Source: Petrosia ficiformis (Eukaryota; Porifera; Demospongiae; Haplosclerida; Petrosiidae). Taken from it: a stretch of 64,000 nt of DNA. Within the stretch, counting starts at the first letter, position 1; each line of letters opens with the position of its first letter. Below the pieces are notes generated by a model. That model saw nothing but the letters and a program-made list of their open reading frames with translations. It made no database searches and had not been told where the DNA came from. Made by a program: the position numbers and the translations under genes. The DNA lies in contig OX345644.1 of assembly GCA_947044365.1 (NCBI GenBank), forward strand, positions 1,179,501 to 1,243,500. Reading direction: 5' to 3'. Below, piece by piece: positions 23,395-36,700 of this stretch.

Positions 23395-24871
23395 TCAGAT
23401 GATACCTCTGAAACGATAAAATTTGTTATACTGGTCAAACAGGTTTTGTAAGCTTTCTCTAGCCTGTTCATCTAATGAAGCTTTGATATAATTCTTGTCT
23501 TCATCACTCAACAGCTTGAACAGCTGTATCACACCAGACGAGATGGATTTCTAAGAAGAGGAGAAATGAGTTGAATAAGTTAACAATAATCATTTCACTC
23601 ACTTTCATTTTTCCATTTAATGGTGCTTTCTCTGTTGTAACCATGTACTCTCCAATACAATATACAGCAAACTGAAGACATGATAATCACATGATTGATC
23701 ACATGATTGATCACATGACATGTAATTTATTACCTGACGAAACCATGTCTGTCGACTGAGTGCTTCCAATAATCTGTATTATATATTATGAATGTATTAC
23801 ACATTATGATGTATGATGACACAGTGTGACATGTTATGACAGTTATTACACTAATAACACAATGTGACATTTTATGACAGTTATTACACATTATGATGTT
23901 GATGACACAATGTGACATTATATGACAGTTATTACACAATATGACAATTATTATGACAGTTATTACACAATGTGACATATTATGACAGTTATATACATTA
24001 TGATGTATAATGACACAATGTGACATTTTATGACAGTTATTACACAGTATTGTGTATGATGACACAATGTGACATATTATGACAGTTATTACACAATATG
24101 ACACAATTATTATGACAGTTATTACACAATGTGACATATTATGACAGTTATTACACATTATGATGTATAATGACACAATGTGACATTTTATGACAGTTAT
24201 TACACAGTATTGTGTATGATGACACGTGACATATTATGACATTTATTACACAATATGACACTTTATGTATGATGCAGCATGACATTTTATGACAGTGTAT
24301 AACACAGTACTGATATAATACTACATAGATAGCAGTACATCTACATGTACATGTAGAGGTCAGTACATGTAGATGTACATGTACATGTCAATGCATGTAC
24401 ATGTACACACACACACCTAATCAGAAGTGCTATGGTTTCTCTATAATTTATTGGACAAGGTTGTATATATAATCTCTGAGCTGCAGTGATGTTTACTCTC
24501 AAACACTGTACTCATAATTGTTAAGACAAACTACAACACGATATCAAATAGGAAAATAATTACATCACTCTTATATTGTACCAAATTATTATATAGTTCC
24601 CTCCTGCACACCATGGACCCTCCCTTCATACATACACTTAGTGTCAATATATAATTCTAATTTTTAAATTTTCAGGCCCTCTATGGTGAGGGGTGTGGTT
24701 TAGTAACTAGTTATTAAAAGGATATTATTAAGTGATGATAGGATTACAGCTGGACATTTTGACAACACTGAGGAATAATTATGAACAAGAGATAATAGCA
24801 GCTGTTGATATTCTAATAGAACCTCACATCTAAATAATGAATATATGTATGTGTGTGTGTATGTACGTATG

Positions 24872-24905
<34 letters not shown>

Positions 24906-25761
24906 CGTATATATGTATGTATGTATGTATGTATATATGTATAATATGTATGTACATATGTACATATGTACATATGTACATACATTTATTTTATGTCCAT
25001 TTTATGTCTAATAAATATCACCTCCTAACCTTGTACTGAGTATTTCCTCTTGAATAATTGAGAAGATATGCAACAGAAAATTAACTGTTCTAGAATATAG
25101 TCCAACCTGAGGAACAATAGTATTACACACACACACACAGATGGATGGAAGGATGGATGGACAGACACACACACACACACACACACACACACGTATATAC
25201 CTGTTTAGGTAATGTTGTTAACAGCTGCAGTAGTTGTAATGATGATATGATTATTATTTTTGTTTTGTCAAACTCTTCATCTTCCGATATTACACATGAT
25301 ACAAACTCAATACATTGAATTACCACCTGGAATATTAGACAATGTATGTACATTGTATGTATGTATGTATGTATGTACATATGTATGTATGTATGTATGT
25401 AGGTATGTATGTATGTATGTATGTATGTACGTATGTATGTATGTATGTATGTATGTACGTATGTTTGTGTGTGTGTGTGTGTATGTATGTACGTATGTAC
25501 GTATATATGTTGGTATGTATGTATGTATGTATGTATGTACATGTATGTATGTAATACTACATGTCATGTACATGTATTATGAATGTACATGTACCTTGGT
25601 ATTCCATTTTCTCAGTTCCATTCTACCCTCTTGGGTCAAGCTTGAGTCCAATATTGACAACCAACACAAAATCCAACACAACTTGGATTCAGAATGAGTC
25701 TCTTTCTGCATTAAAAAAATACACATGTATGATTGTATGTACATATGTACATACATGTACA

Positions 25762-25793
<32 letters not shown>

Positions 25794-28129
25794 CAAACAC
25801 ACATACGTACGTATGTACGTACATACATACATACATACGTACATACATACATACGTACATACATAAATATGTACATACATACATATACACACATACATAC
25901 ATGTACATACATACACACATACATGTACATATGTACATATGTATGTACATACATACATACATGTACCAGTGTGAATGTATGTTCAAAAATGGCTGCCACA
26001 TCAGATCTGTCACTCAGTTTTCTCAATAGTGTTTCATTCCATATAAATATTTTGAAACAGCTGCACATGATGTTAACATCCCTTTCTCTTCATTACTTAT
26101 TACATATTTCCTTATATGGTCATACTCATGCACACTAGGTACAGGGTAGCAATTAAAAATGATTTTTTTATGCAAGATGTTTTCGATTTCCTGCTGTTGA
26201 CACATGTGAAGAAGTCTATCTTGAAGAACCTGCCAGGTTAGGAGAGGCTCAAATGAGACATCAATTGGTAGAAATGAAAAGGGCACAGTTAGAATCTGTG
26301 ACACATGAGATAACTGGGAGGGAGAGAGGGAGGGAGGAGAAAGAGGAACAGAGGGAGGGAGGAGAAAGAGGAACGGGAGGGGGAGGGAGAGAGAAGGAGA
26401 GAGTTCAATATGTATATTAATTTTATGCTCATTACACACTCAAAATGTATACTAACTTGTGCGACATCTTGAGTGGAAGAAAGTTGACTCAATTCAGTTA
26501 ATTTATGTAATCTACCAGGACATGTATAAAATAGATAGATTTACAGTACCTGACTTTATTACCTAAAAGTGGTCATGATTGTTATACCAAAACAACACTA
26601 GACTACATTCAAAGTACAGTGTACTTCACTCACAAAGTACACTGTAGTCAATGGAAGTACAGTGATAGTATGTAAACTTAATAATGTCAGGTACTATAAT
26701 ATATGAATTCACATCCATGAAATAGATGCATACAATAGATACATATACACACAATATCTTATAAATATATATGTACATACCTCCATTCTTGTTTCTGTAA
26801 TCCGGTCCTTACTATATCAGAATAGACCATCATATCATCATTAACCTGATTCCTGGTTTTATCAACAAAAAACTGGAACAAGAATGGGAATAGGAATGGG
26901 AATGAGGATAACAGGAATGGGAATGAAAACAGATATAAAATGGGAACATGAATGCAAACGAGAACAGGAATATATAAGATAAGTTAATTAGGAAGAAACC
27001 CTCCTAACGGTGTTACACAGAATCCCAGCCACTCCCCCAATGCAGGATCCCAGCCACTCCTCCAATCCCCTCAGCCCTATGTCATAGACTTTCTCTTCTT
27101 ACATACCTGATTAGAAACATGAGCTAGTAATAATAAACATCTAGAATGAAATACTTCATTAGAAGAGAGCATGGAGGAGGAAGAACAGGTTGGGGTTTCC
27201 TCTTCATCAACTCTATTCAACAACTAATATAATAATAATAATTATTATTATTATTATTATCTTGTATGAGAAAATTAGTCACTTGTGAAACATTAATTTT
27301 GATACCTTTAATTCAAATTTAGTCAGCTTGCTATATGGTGTATTTAAAGCTTTTCTTTTTCTAGAACTGTTTTACCAAAATGTGGCTAACAAGAAAGTTG
27401 CTAATATTAACCAGCTCTCCGGGACCGACGGCTTTACATCCCCTCCAAAGTATGGAGTGATGAACATCTCCTCATTTTGAGGTTAGAGCTGAGTGATACT
27501 CATGGGCGAAAAAAGCCTGCACCTAGTGGGGCTCAAACCTGCAACCTTCTGATTGCAGGCCAACACTTTAACCAATAGGCCACTACTACACCCCATTTTA
27601 AATATTAAAGGTTAGCATTTCATTATCATTATCACTTCACAAGAGACTGATCTTATAATCACATTTATCATTCCATATTATCCCATCCCACCATCTCCTG
27701 TCCTATCTCTGCTCTTTCAGTTCTAAATTTCTAATCTAAGATGATACTTACTAATGTTACAAACTCTCGAGGCCACATTCCCAGTAACATGTTTCATTCC
27801 AGTACATGTACATGTAAATATTAAGATTTTATGTACATGTACTAACATTTTATAATAAGGTTATTGGTTTTACTTACTTCAAGACAGATTAGTAGGTACC
27901 GTAAAAATTTATTAATTTTTTTCCTTTCTTTTTCAGATGGAGTTTTTCTACTTCCCTCTTCTCTTGACAATGAAACTGTCTTAATTATCTGTTCCGGGTC
28001 GTGAATAATTAATGAGACCTTCCCTTCTTCAGATGAGCAGCTGTTTAGATATTCCTTTATCTCATTAATATATCTACAACAAAAATAGATATGTACATAT
28101 GTACACAGTACACACACACACACATACAT

Positions 28130-28200
<71 letters not shown>

Positions 28201-28204
28201 CACA

Positions 28205-28253
<49 letters not shown>

Positions 28254-29342
28254 CATCTGTATATATAGTGGCCTTGCAATAATTTTAATTAATAATTAAC
28301 AAACGCCCACCTAAGGTTAATTAATAGACCACATGTGTAAAAGCACATGATTTACAAGGGAATTAGATCTGTTGTAATCCAATAAGAATGGGCCATTATT
28401 TAACTTCAAGATTTTGAAAGTAAGTGATTATTACATGTATTTACTGGTGCATTGGTAAACAGGACTCTGAACATTTCCAGATACGGATAGAGAGGGGAGG
28501 GTTGGGGCCCCACCAAAGATGTCTTTAACCCCCATTTCTGGTTCCCAAGGCCAGACTATCCCTGTCAGGAGTCCAATAACACCAAAGTATCAAAGCATAT
28601 GTGAATATGTTAAAAGTTAAGGTTGTTAAATACTGTTTGTGACACTGCATGCTTTTGACCAATAAAGTCCCAAATATAGGAAAGATCTGAACCATGAGTG
28701 AAATACTGGGTCGTCTGACTAAAGCTCAGAGGAGAATCACCGTCTTCGTTTCTGTGACAGGACAGAAACTTTACACTGTTGGTGTTAGAATTGTGCACTA
28801 CCTGCCTCAGTGGTTCAGCTAGCTTGCCCTTTCCACCCAACACGTAAATACACACTAACACATACTGGTTCTAATCAGCCAGGTGGCTCTGTTGTGTTGA
28901 CACAAGGCTACAATAACGCCCTCTGTTAGCCATCACAATATCCAGACCCGAGGGATATCTCTGTGTGTGAGAGAACAATTGTGCAAGCCATCTGTTGATT
29001 CAGTTGGTAAAAACTGCCGACCGCTCTCAACCTGTTGGACCCCCGGGCTTTTAATTGTGTGTTCAGTTAGCTTGCCCCTTCCACCCAACATAAAAATACA
29101 CATCTACATACACTAGTTGGAGCAGGTTCCCCGCTGCTCACCTCAGTGGTATAAACCAGGACAGGGGTTCCACCCAACATGTATGAACAAAGCACTTTTC
29201 GATGTGGGTAACCTTAGGGGAGAGTCATCGTCTGTGAGATCAGTGACTTGACTGAACTTTATACTATTTGGTGTTGGTCCCTCGCTGCTCACCTTAGTGG
29301 AATGACCAGGACAGGGGTTCCACCCAACACGTATATACACAC

Positions 29343-29404
<62 letters not shown>

Positions 29405-30156
29405 TTTTTTGGCCATAAAGCTCCTGCATGTGACAGACAGACACGACTCAAAGCAACATGGAGTTCTCTCATTTCTTGATAGGAGAAAGATAAAAGCAGC
29501 GAATCAACAACACTCTTCAAACCACAATAGTCAGTCTCAGAAAGACAAACAGACAAGATAGATGATGCTACTGCTTTCCACAAAGGAGAGGAGGAGGAGA
29601 AAGAGGAAGAGGAGGAAGAGATGTAGGTGTAAATAAATGGTAGTTGAGATATGAATATACTCCAAGATGCTGTATGCTGATTCTCTTGAGAAATATTCAA
29701 TATCTGTATGTACATGTGTATACAAGAAAACAAGTCAGACTAGTTTTACAAGTACTAATAACAAGTATTACTTGTCCATTCCAGATGCTACTAAAAGATG
29801 AAGATGGAGAAGGAGTCAGAAATTCTATGAACAGAGGTACATCCTTTTTCTCTTGTGATGAAAATCTCAAATAGAGAATTGTCAACTATCTCTGTGGAAT
29901 TAATGGATGTTATTAATTTACATAATATATTGTTTCTTACCAGTAAGAAGATAGTATGAGGTGAGAGAGATGACTCACTCACTACACCTTCCTTCCAGCA
30001 CATAGGAAGAGGAAGTTCCAAGTCTGAATCCCATACTATACTTAGACTGATTCTCATATAATCTACTGGTAACAGTTGATGATAAACAGCTGATAATGAA
30101 TAGTAGAACTGAGAGACAATGAGCAATAAATGAAGAACTGGATCATGAAGTAATGG
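23395..30156 (-). CDS. URB2: URB2-like gene, 3' exon cluster
   Basis: Minus-strand exons with GT-AG borders, from 5' to 3': 29941-30156, about 29765-29858 and 29405-29590 (borders uncertain), 27878-28073, 27107-27223, 26781-26872, 26457-26511, about 26155-26302 and 25972-26067 (junction uncertain), 25595-25705, 25201-25326, 25030-25106, 24708-24829, 24417-24510, 23734-23773, 23603-23671, and the terminal exon 23395-23550 with stop TGA at 23397-23395. The amphipathic helical stretches (for example [20 protein letters not shown] and [20 protein letters not shown]) suit a HEAT/ARM solenoid. The introns are full of ATGT arrays. Confidence 0.6.
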
Positions 30157-33100
30157 CTACAAATATAAAAGAAAAGAACAGAGATCAATGAACATGCAAG
30201 ACAGAGACCAATGATCTGGACAGAGACCAATGATCAGGAGAGAGATCAATGATCTGGACAGAGACCAATAATCTGGACAGAGATCAATGATCAGGAGAGA
30301 AACCAATGATCTGGATAGGGACCTAGACGTCACTAAAAGTGGGTGTGGCAATGGTTTAATTTGACACAGATTAAAACTCTAATGACAAGAGACCCTAGGA
30401 TTGAGGGGTGTGTCCTATGATTTTTAATGAGGTGGTCTAGTTTCATTTCATTACATCTAACCTTCTCTTTTGCTATATCCATATATGGCAAGCAGAGGTC
30501 CTTTATAAGCATACAAACTACACCCACAATTTCTTCACAATGACGTCCTTTACCAAATACATCAAGAGGAAGTGGAAGGAGTACGTTTCCATGACATTGA
30601 TCACATGACTAACAGAAGATATCAAAGAGTCTGTTTTCTGAGATAGATAGAAGGAGTTCCTTCTCTTCTTCTTTTGAAGAGGAGTGGTTAACATGAGCTG
30701 ATCAAGAAGATGAAGGTAGTATTCTTTTAGTTCAGTAGTGAGTAATTCTATCAGAGACAGACACTGACCACCTGGTAGAATCTTCAGTGAACTAATGAAA
30801 CTGAGAAAATACATTTATCAGAGAATATGTGTGAGCGTGTGTGTGTGTGTGAAAGTACTAAATACATATATATTGTATATCTGAGAGTGCTCTAGTACTC
30901 TCTATGTAACTAGGGATGGCCTGGAAAAGTATAAATATTCAACAAGTGTCATACTGATAGTTTATATAATTATAACACTTGATGTGAAATGATAATAACA
31001 GTAGTCTATGAGTGACAAAATCATGAAGGACTGTACAAGTGTACAGTGGATGTATTATATATGTACTATATAGTAAAACAAATAGACAGTCCAGTAACTA
31101 TGGAAGTATTACAGTTAGATGTCATAAGATCTTGTTAATAAGTACAAATAATAGTGTACATACTATAATCGAGAGGACATAATATTACCATATATGGTAA
31201 GAATAATAATATTACCATAAAATAACGATCCCTCCTTTTCCCAAACTGTTCACAACCACAAATATTACTGACTGTTACTTTTAATAGATACTATTAATAT
31301 ATTTCTACCATATTAGGAAATATCCAGTCTATTTTTAGAAAGCAGAAAGAGATGGCTCAACAATCTTCTTCTACTGCTCTTAAGGAACTTGATGAACAAC
31401 TAACATGTAATGTATGTTTGGATCACTATACTAACCCCAAAACTCTTCCATGCTTACATAGCTTCTGTTTAGAATGTATTGAGAAACTGCCACAAGAACC
31501 ACAGGTACAAACACACACACACACACACACACACACAATTTGCTTTTGTTAACACTTCATTGTTTATACATTATCTTATTTACTAACAGGGAGACAAGTA
31601 TTTCATAAGCTGTCCTTCATGTCGTAAACCCACACAACTACCCCACATAGGACCCACTGAATTCCCTACTGCTTTCCTCATTAATAGCCTCTTTCAACTA
31701 CAAACTACTCTACAGAAAGCCTCTGAAGGCCTGAAGGCCTCTTGTGATAATTGTCACAACAACTCTGCTACTGGTTATTGTAAACAGTGTACTCGATTCT
31801 TATGTCCAGAATGTCTTGATAAACATAATGGATGGCAGCCCTTCTCTACTCATCAGGTTATCAATGTACAAGATGTAGCAGTACTCAATACTTCTAAACT
31901 ATTTCCATTAAATGAGGATAGAAATATGAAGTGTAACGATCATAACAAGTCGTTCAAAGTCTACTGTGAAACCTGTCAAGAGCTTATTTGTCGAGATTGT
32001 ACGATTAGTCAACGCCATCAAACTCACAAGTACAAGCTCATTACTGAATGTTATCCTGATCATCATCAAGAGATAGAGGCTGACCTCACTAAAGTGAAAA
32101 GGAAAGTAGCCGATGTTAATACAGCAGTGACTAACCTCGTCACTCAAGAGAGGGAGGTCACAGAACAGGGAGAACATGTCAAGAAACAGATCCACACACA
32201 CTCTCAAATAATCATAAACTTAGTTCAACAGTCACAGAGACAGTTAGTTCAACAGGTAGACACTGTAGTACAACAGAAGATTGAATTACTAACCAAACAG
32301 AGAGAAGAGGCGGAGACAGTCCTCAAACAGCTCAAAGGTTGTGAGGAGTTTGTAGAACAGAGTCTGAAGGTAGGAACTCAACAACAGATTTTGAGGGAAA
32401 AACAGAATATGGTACAAGTAATGGCAACAGTCAATCAAGATGTCAACCCTGTTGTATTTCAACCAATAGAGGAGGCCAACATCACATTCACTAGTAATCA
32501 GACATTGGTTGATAAATATGAGGGTATTGGTCAGTTAAAATCTAAAACGTTTGGCAAATCAGTTCTCGTCAAGAATGCTTGTTACGTTGGCAGGAAATCG
32601 ACCATCACTCTCAAGATGGATATCTCTTCTCAGTTCCTCTCTCCCTCATCTCTTGTGAAGCTGATGATAGTCAACTCATATCATGTGATATCAATGAGAC
32701 CCAGTCAGGAAGCTACGATATAAGCTTTACACCACGTACCAGAAGAAAACATCAATTGACAATACGATTAGGAGGTGTGAATATCCCTGGTAGTCCTTTT
32801 ACTCTCTCCCCTGAGATGAGAGGTAAACCAGTTAATATTATATCAGGACTCAATAGTCCATGTGGTGTAGTAATCACTAAGAATGAAGAGATTATAGTAG
32901 CCGAGATTGTTGCCCATTGTATCACAATACTAAACAAAGAGGGAAAGAAAGTCAAGTCATTTGGAACAAGAGGAACAAAGGAGGGTCAATTCACTAATCC
33001 TCATGGAGTTGCCATTTCTCATGATGGCCACATTTTAGTAACTGATTATCATCGACTACAGAAACTAACATTTGAAGGTGATTGCATAAAATCAGTTGGG

Positions 33101-33679
33101 AGTGGTAAGACAGGCAATGGTCCTCTTCAGTTTAATACTCCTATAGGTATTACAGTTCATCCTACCACAGGAAAAATATTCATTGCTGATACATATAATC
33201 ATCGTATTCAAGTTCTCAATAAATATCTCGTCTACTCTCATAGTTTCGGTAAGTATGGTTCATCACCAGAACAATTCAATCATCCAAGTGATGTAACATT
33301 TGACAATGAAGGATATTTGTATGTAGCAGATTTTAATAATCACTGTATCAAGAAGTTCACATCAACAGGACAATACATATCAACATTTAGTTCAGAAGGG
33401 TCTAATCCTGGTCAAATTATACAACCTACCTCCATCATTATAGATAATAATCTATTATATGTTAGCGAGTATGGTAATCATCGTATCTCAATATTTGATA
33501 CTAATGGATGTTTTATGCATTGCTTTGGTAAGAGAGGTAGTGGAGAGGGAGAGTTTAATAGACCACATGGTATAACAGTAGATTCATTAGATAACTTGTA
33601 TGTTAGTGACTGGGGTAATAACAGACTAGTTGTTTTGTAGATCTATCATATAAATGACTCGTTTATCTTAAGAGTATAA

Positions 33680-33710
<31 letters not shown>

Positions 33711-36700
33711 ATAGGCGTAGGAATAAATTTCATATTGGGGGGCCAACCCACTCATCATGCATATGTTTATGTTTACAGTTTTGATTAATAAAACAAGCTA
33801 ATTGTCATAATATTTAAACTGTTTTTCTGCACTAAGTGCATTGAAATAAAATATTCCATTGCATTTTGGTTGGGGGGGGCCATGACCATTCTCTGGAAAA
33901 CATCTCACTGTCCCTATCTGCTTCAACTATAGGTGTAGTACATGATTGAGTATGTTGACAGACAGGACTATAAAGGGGAATATACTTCAATCCATTTGAT
34001 GCTGCCAAAGATGAATCAATGTGATTATGACACTCTTCCTCTGGTAAGACAAAGGCATTACGATTCACTGGATACACTCCAGTTACTCTAAAGCCTGCTG
34101 TTATATTCGTGACAGTCATGGATTTCATCCATGCCTCAGCAAATAACTCGGAAAAACAAAATCTATTTACAACCTTTCCTTGATTGGATGTCATATACTG
34201 GTGGCAGACTTTTCTCCATGCTAACTTTAATGGTCCAAAGCAACCTTTATCTAATGGCTGCGTAATGTGTGTTGTATTTGGTGGTAAAGCAAATATGATA
34301 ATCTTTTCTTGAGCTGCCATTCGGATTGTGTCTGGACAATAGTGACTTGAATGCCCATCCATCAACAAGAGTAATGGTCTTGCAGTTGGGGCATATCTAA
34401 GAAAGTGAGAATGAAACCAATTACTAAATAGCTCCATGTCTATCCACCCTTTCTCACTTAACCCATAAAGAGTTCCTGGTACCTCCCCTCATGACATCTC
34501 AGGAGATAATCTCTTTCTATTATAAATAACCATGGGAGGTAAACAGTACCCTGCAGCTGACACACAACCAACTATGGTAATCTGTGATTTATCACCTGAT
34601 GTTGTTAAAAAAAGGATTTTGTGCTCCACATTTATGTATGGTTCTTAGTGGTTTGGGATCTAGAGGCATGCCGGTTTCGTCGATATTGAAGATTTGTCCA
34701 GGTTTATCAGACAAGTTATTTTCATCCAATGTACATTTCAATAATTCAAAATAATTGTCAATAACAACCAGATCTGAAGCAAAGGCTCTAGCAGATGATG
34801 TTGTAGAGGGCGTTCTTAGTGACAATTTTGATGACGTTTAACATACGACTCCCACCAACCATGTGTTACAGTACGGTTCAAAGGTAGCAAATCCAACTTT
34901 CTTTGCACAAGGCTTAAAACTTCATGACGAGTTTTGGGATACCCCATTGAACCACATAATATCAGAAATTTCTAATTCTTCCTCATCTGAGAGATATTTG
35001 TGTGGCCCACTCATTACTCCTTCTTGCACTCTTCCACTTATCCTGTCTTCGGCACGTTGAAATCTAGAGCAGCTCTTCTGATGCTCTTGCCAGAGAGTAC
35101 AGCTTCCACTGCTTTGGACATCCTATATGTGTCCCATTTTTTATATTTTGGCCTGGTAGTTTGTGTGACAGAAGAAAACTGCCCTCTGAATACTCTGTCA
35201 GAGACGTCAACAGAACATTGGGCCATCACGTGGTTGAATATAAAGTCTGGCATAGCCACACCCTTCGCTTCCAAGCGAAGGGTGTGGCTAGGCTACGCCA
35301 GGCATGCATAGCATGATTTATATTATATATACCGTCTTGAAAACGTTGAGAATAGGTCATGCTACCAGAATGTGTAGAACTTTAAAACTTGGTAAGTAAT
35401 AGTACTACTTCAAATTGAGATAAGACGTTGTAATTTTCTTATTCACCTGTCTGTCCGAAAATATATCGTTTCGTCCGGCATTTAACGTTTTCGAACGGGC
35501 TGGTTTTGGCTGAATTTCTTGAAGACTAGTAGGAAAGTTTGGAGCGTTGACTACTAGTCCTGGTTAGCTTCATCTGTGCTATAGTTCTAAGTAACCAAGA
35601 AGTTATAGCAATGTGAATAAATAGTATTTTTCATGTCCGAAAATTCATGGTGTCCGGAAATTAATTACATTTTTTTTTTAAAAACAAAAAGTCATGTGAT
35701 CATAAGATAGGCGTGCCTGCAAACTCAATATGGCTGCATTGAGAGGCGTACTGAACTACTCAACTAGATTTGGAGTATGATGATTTAATCATTAAATATA
35801 TTATACATATATACTATTTTCCAGGTGAGGCCATGTTGGTGTCTTCATCAGCTATATTCTGTACGGTACCTGAATCTTCATGAATATCAGAGTAAATCAT
35901 TAATGCGGGAACATGGTATTAATGTAGAGAAATTCATAACAGCAGAAACTCCATTTGAAGCAGAAAAAGCAGTGCGTGATTTAGGTTACTATGTTATGCT
36001 AGTGTATTTCTTGATTCAATACTTCCTTTTCAAATACAGGAGCAAATAAGATTGTTTTGAAAGCACAAATATTAGCAGGTGGGCGTAGCAAGGGTGTATT
36101 CTCTAGCGGCTTAAAAGGTGGTGTTCATGTTATTGAGGATCTTAAATCCATACCAGATCTAAGTGAACAAATGATTAGATATCATCTAAAAACCAAACAG
36201 ACACCTTCAGATGGGGTACTTGTAACAAAGGTATAATATCTTATGATATTTATAGTAATTGATGTGTAACAAACAGGTAATGATTGCTGAAGCATTAGAT
36301 ATAAAAAGAGAAACGTATTTAGCAATTGTAATGAATAGTTCAAAACAAGGACCACTGCTTGTTGGTAGTGTAGAAGGAGGTATAAATATTGAAGAGGTAG
36401 CAGAGAAAAATCCTGAAAAAATATTCAAAGTTTGTAAAACTTATGTACTATTATATACATGTATTATTTGATAGTGAATGTTGTAATAATGGTGTGTCCA
36501 CTATGTACCTAATAACATTATATATATTATGGTATGTATTATTGTACCTAATGACATTATATATAATTGTATGTATTATACCTAATGATATTATGTATGT
36601 ATTATTCCTCATGACATTATACATATTGGTATGTATTATATATAATTGTATGTATTATACCTATTGACATTAGTATGTCCACTATGTATTATAATCTAGT

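Noticed and set aside
28057..28299. Open frames of Cys-Val or Thr-Asp-Arg-Gln repeats
   Set aside because: Products of (ACAG)n and (CA)n microsatellites; the real coding in this area is exon 27878-28073.
28610..29733. Minus-strand frames with VGWNPCPG repeats as a gene
   Set aside because: They lie in dispersed repeats without splice logic; only 29405-29590 is kept as a probable URB2-like exon.
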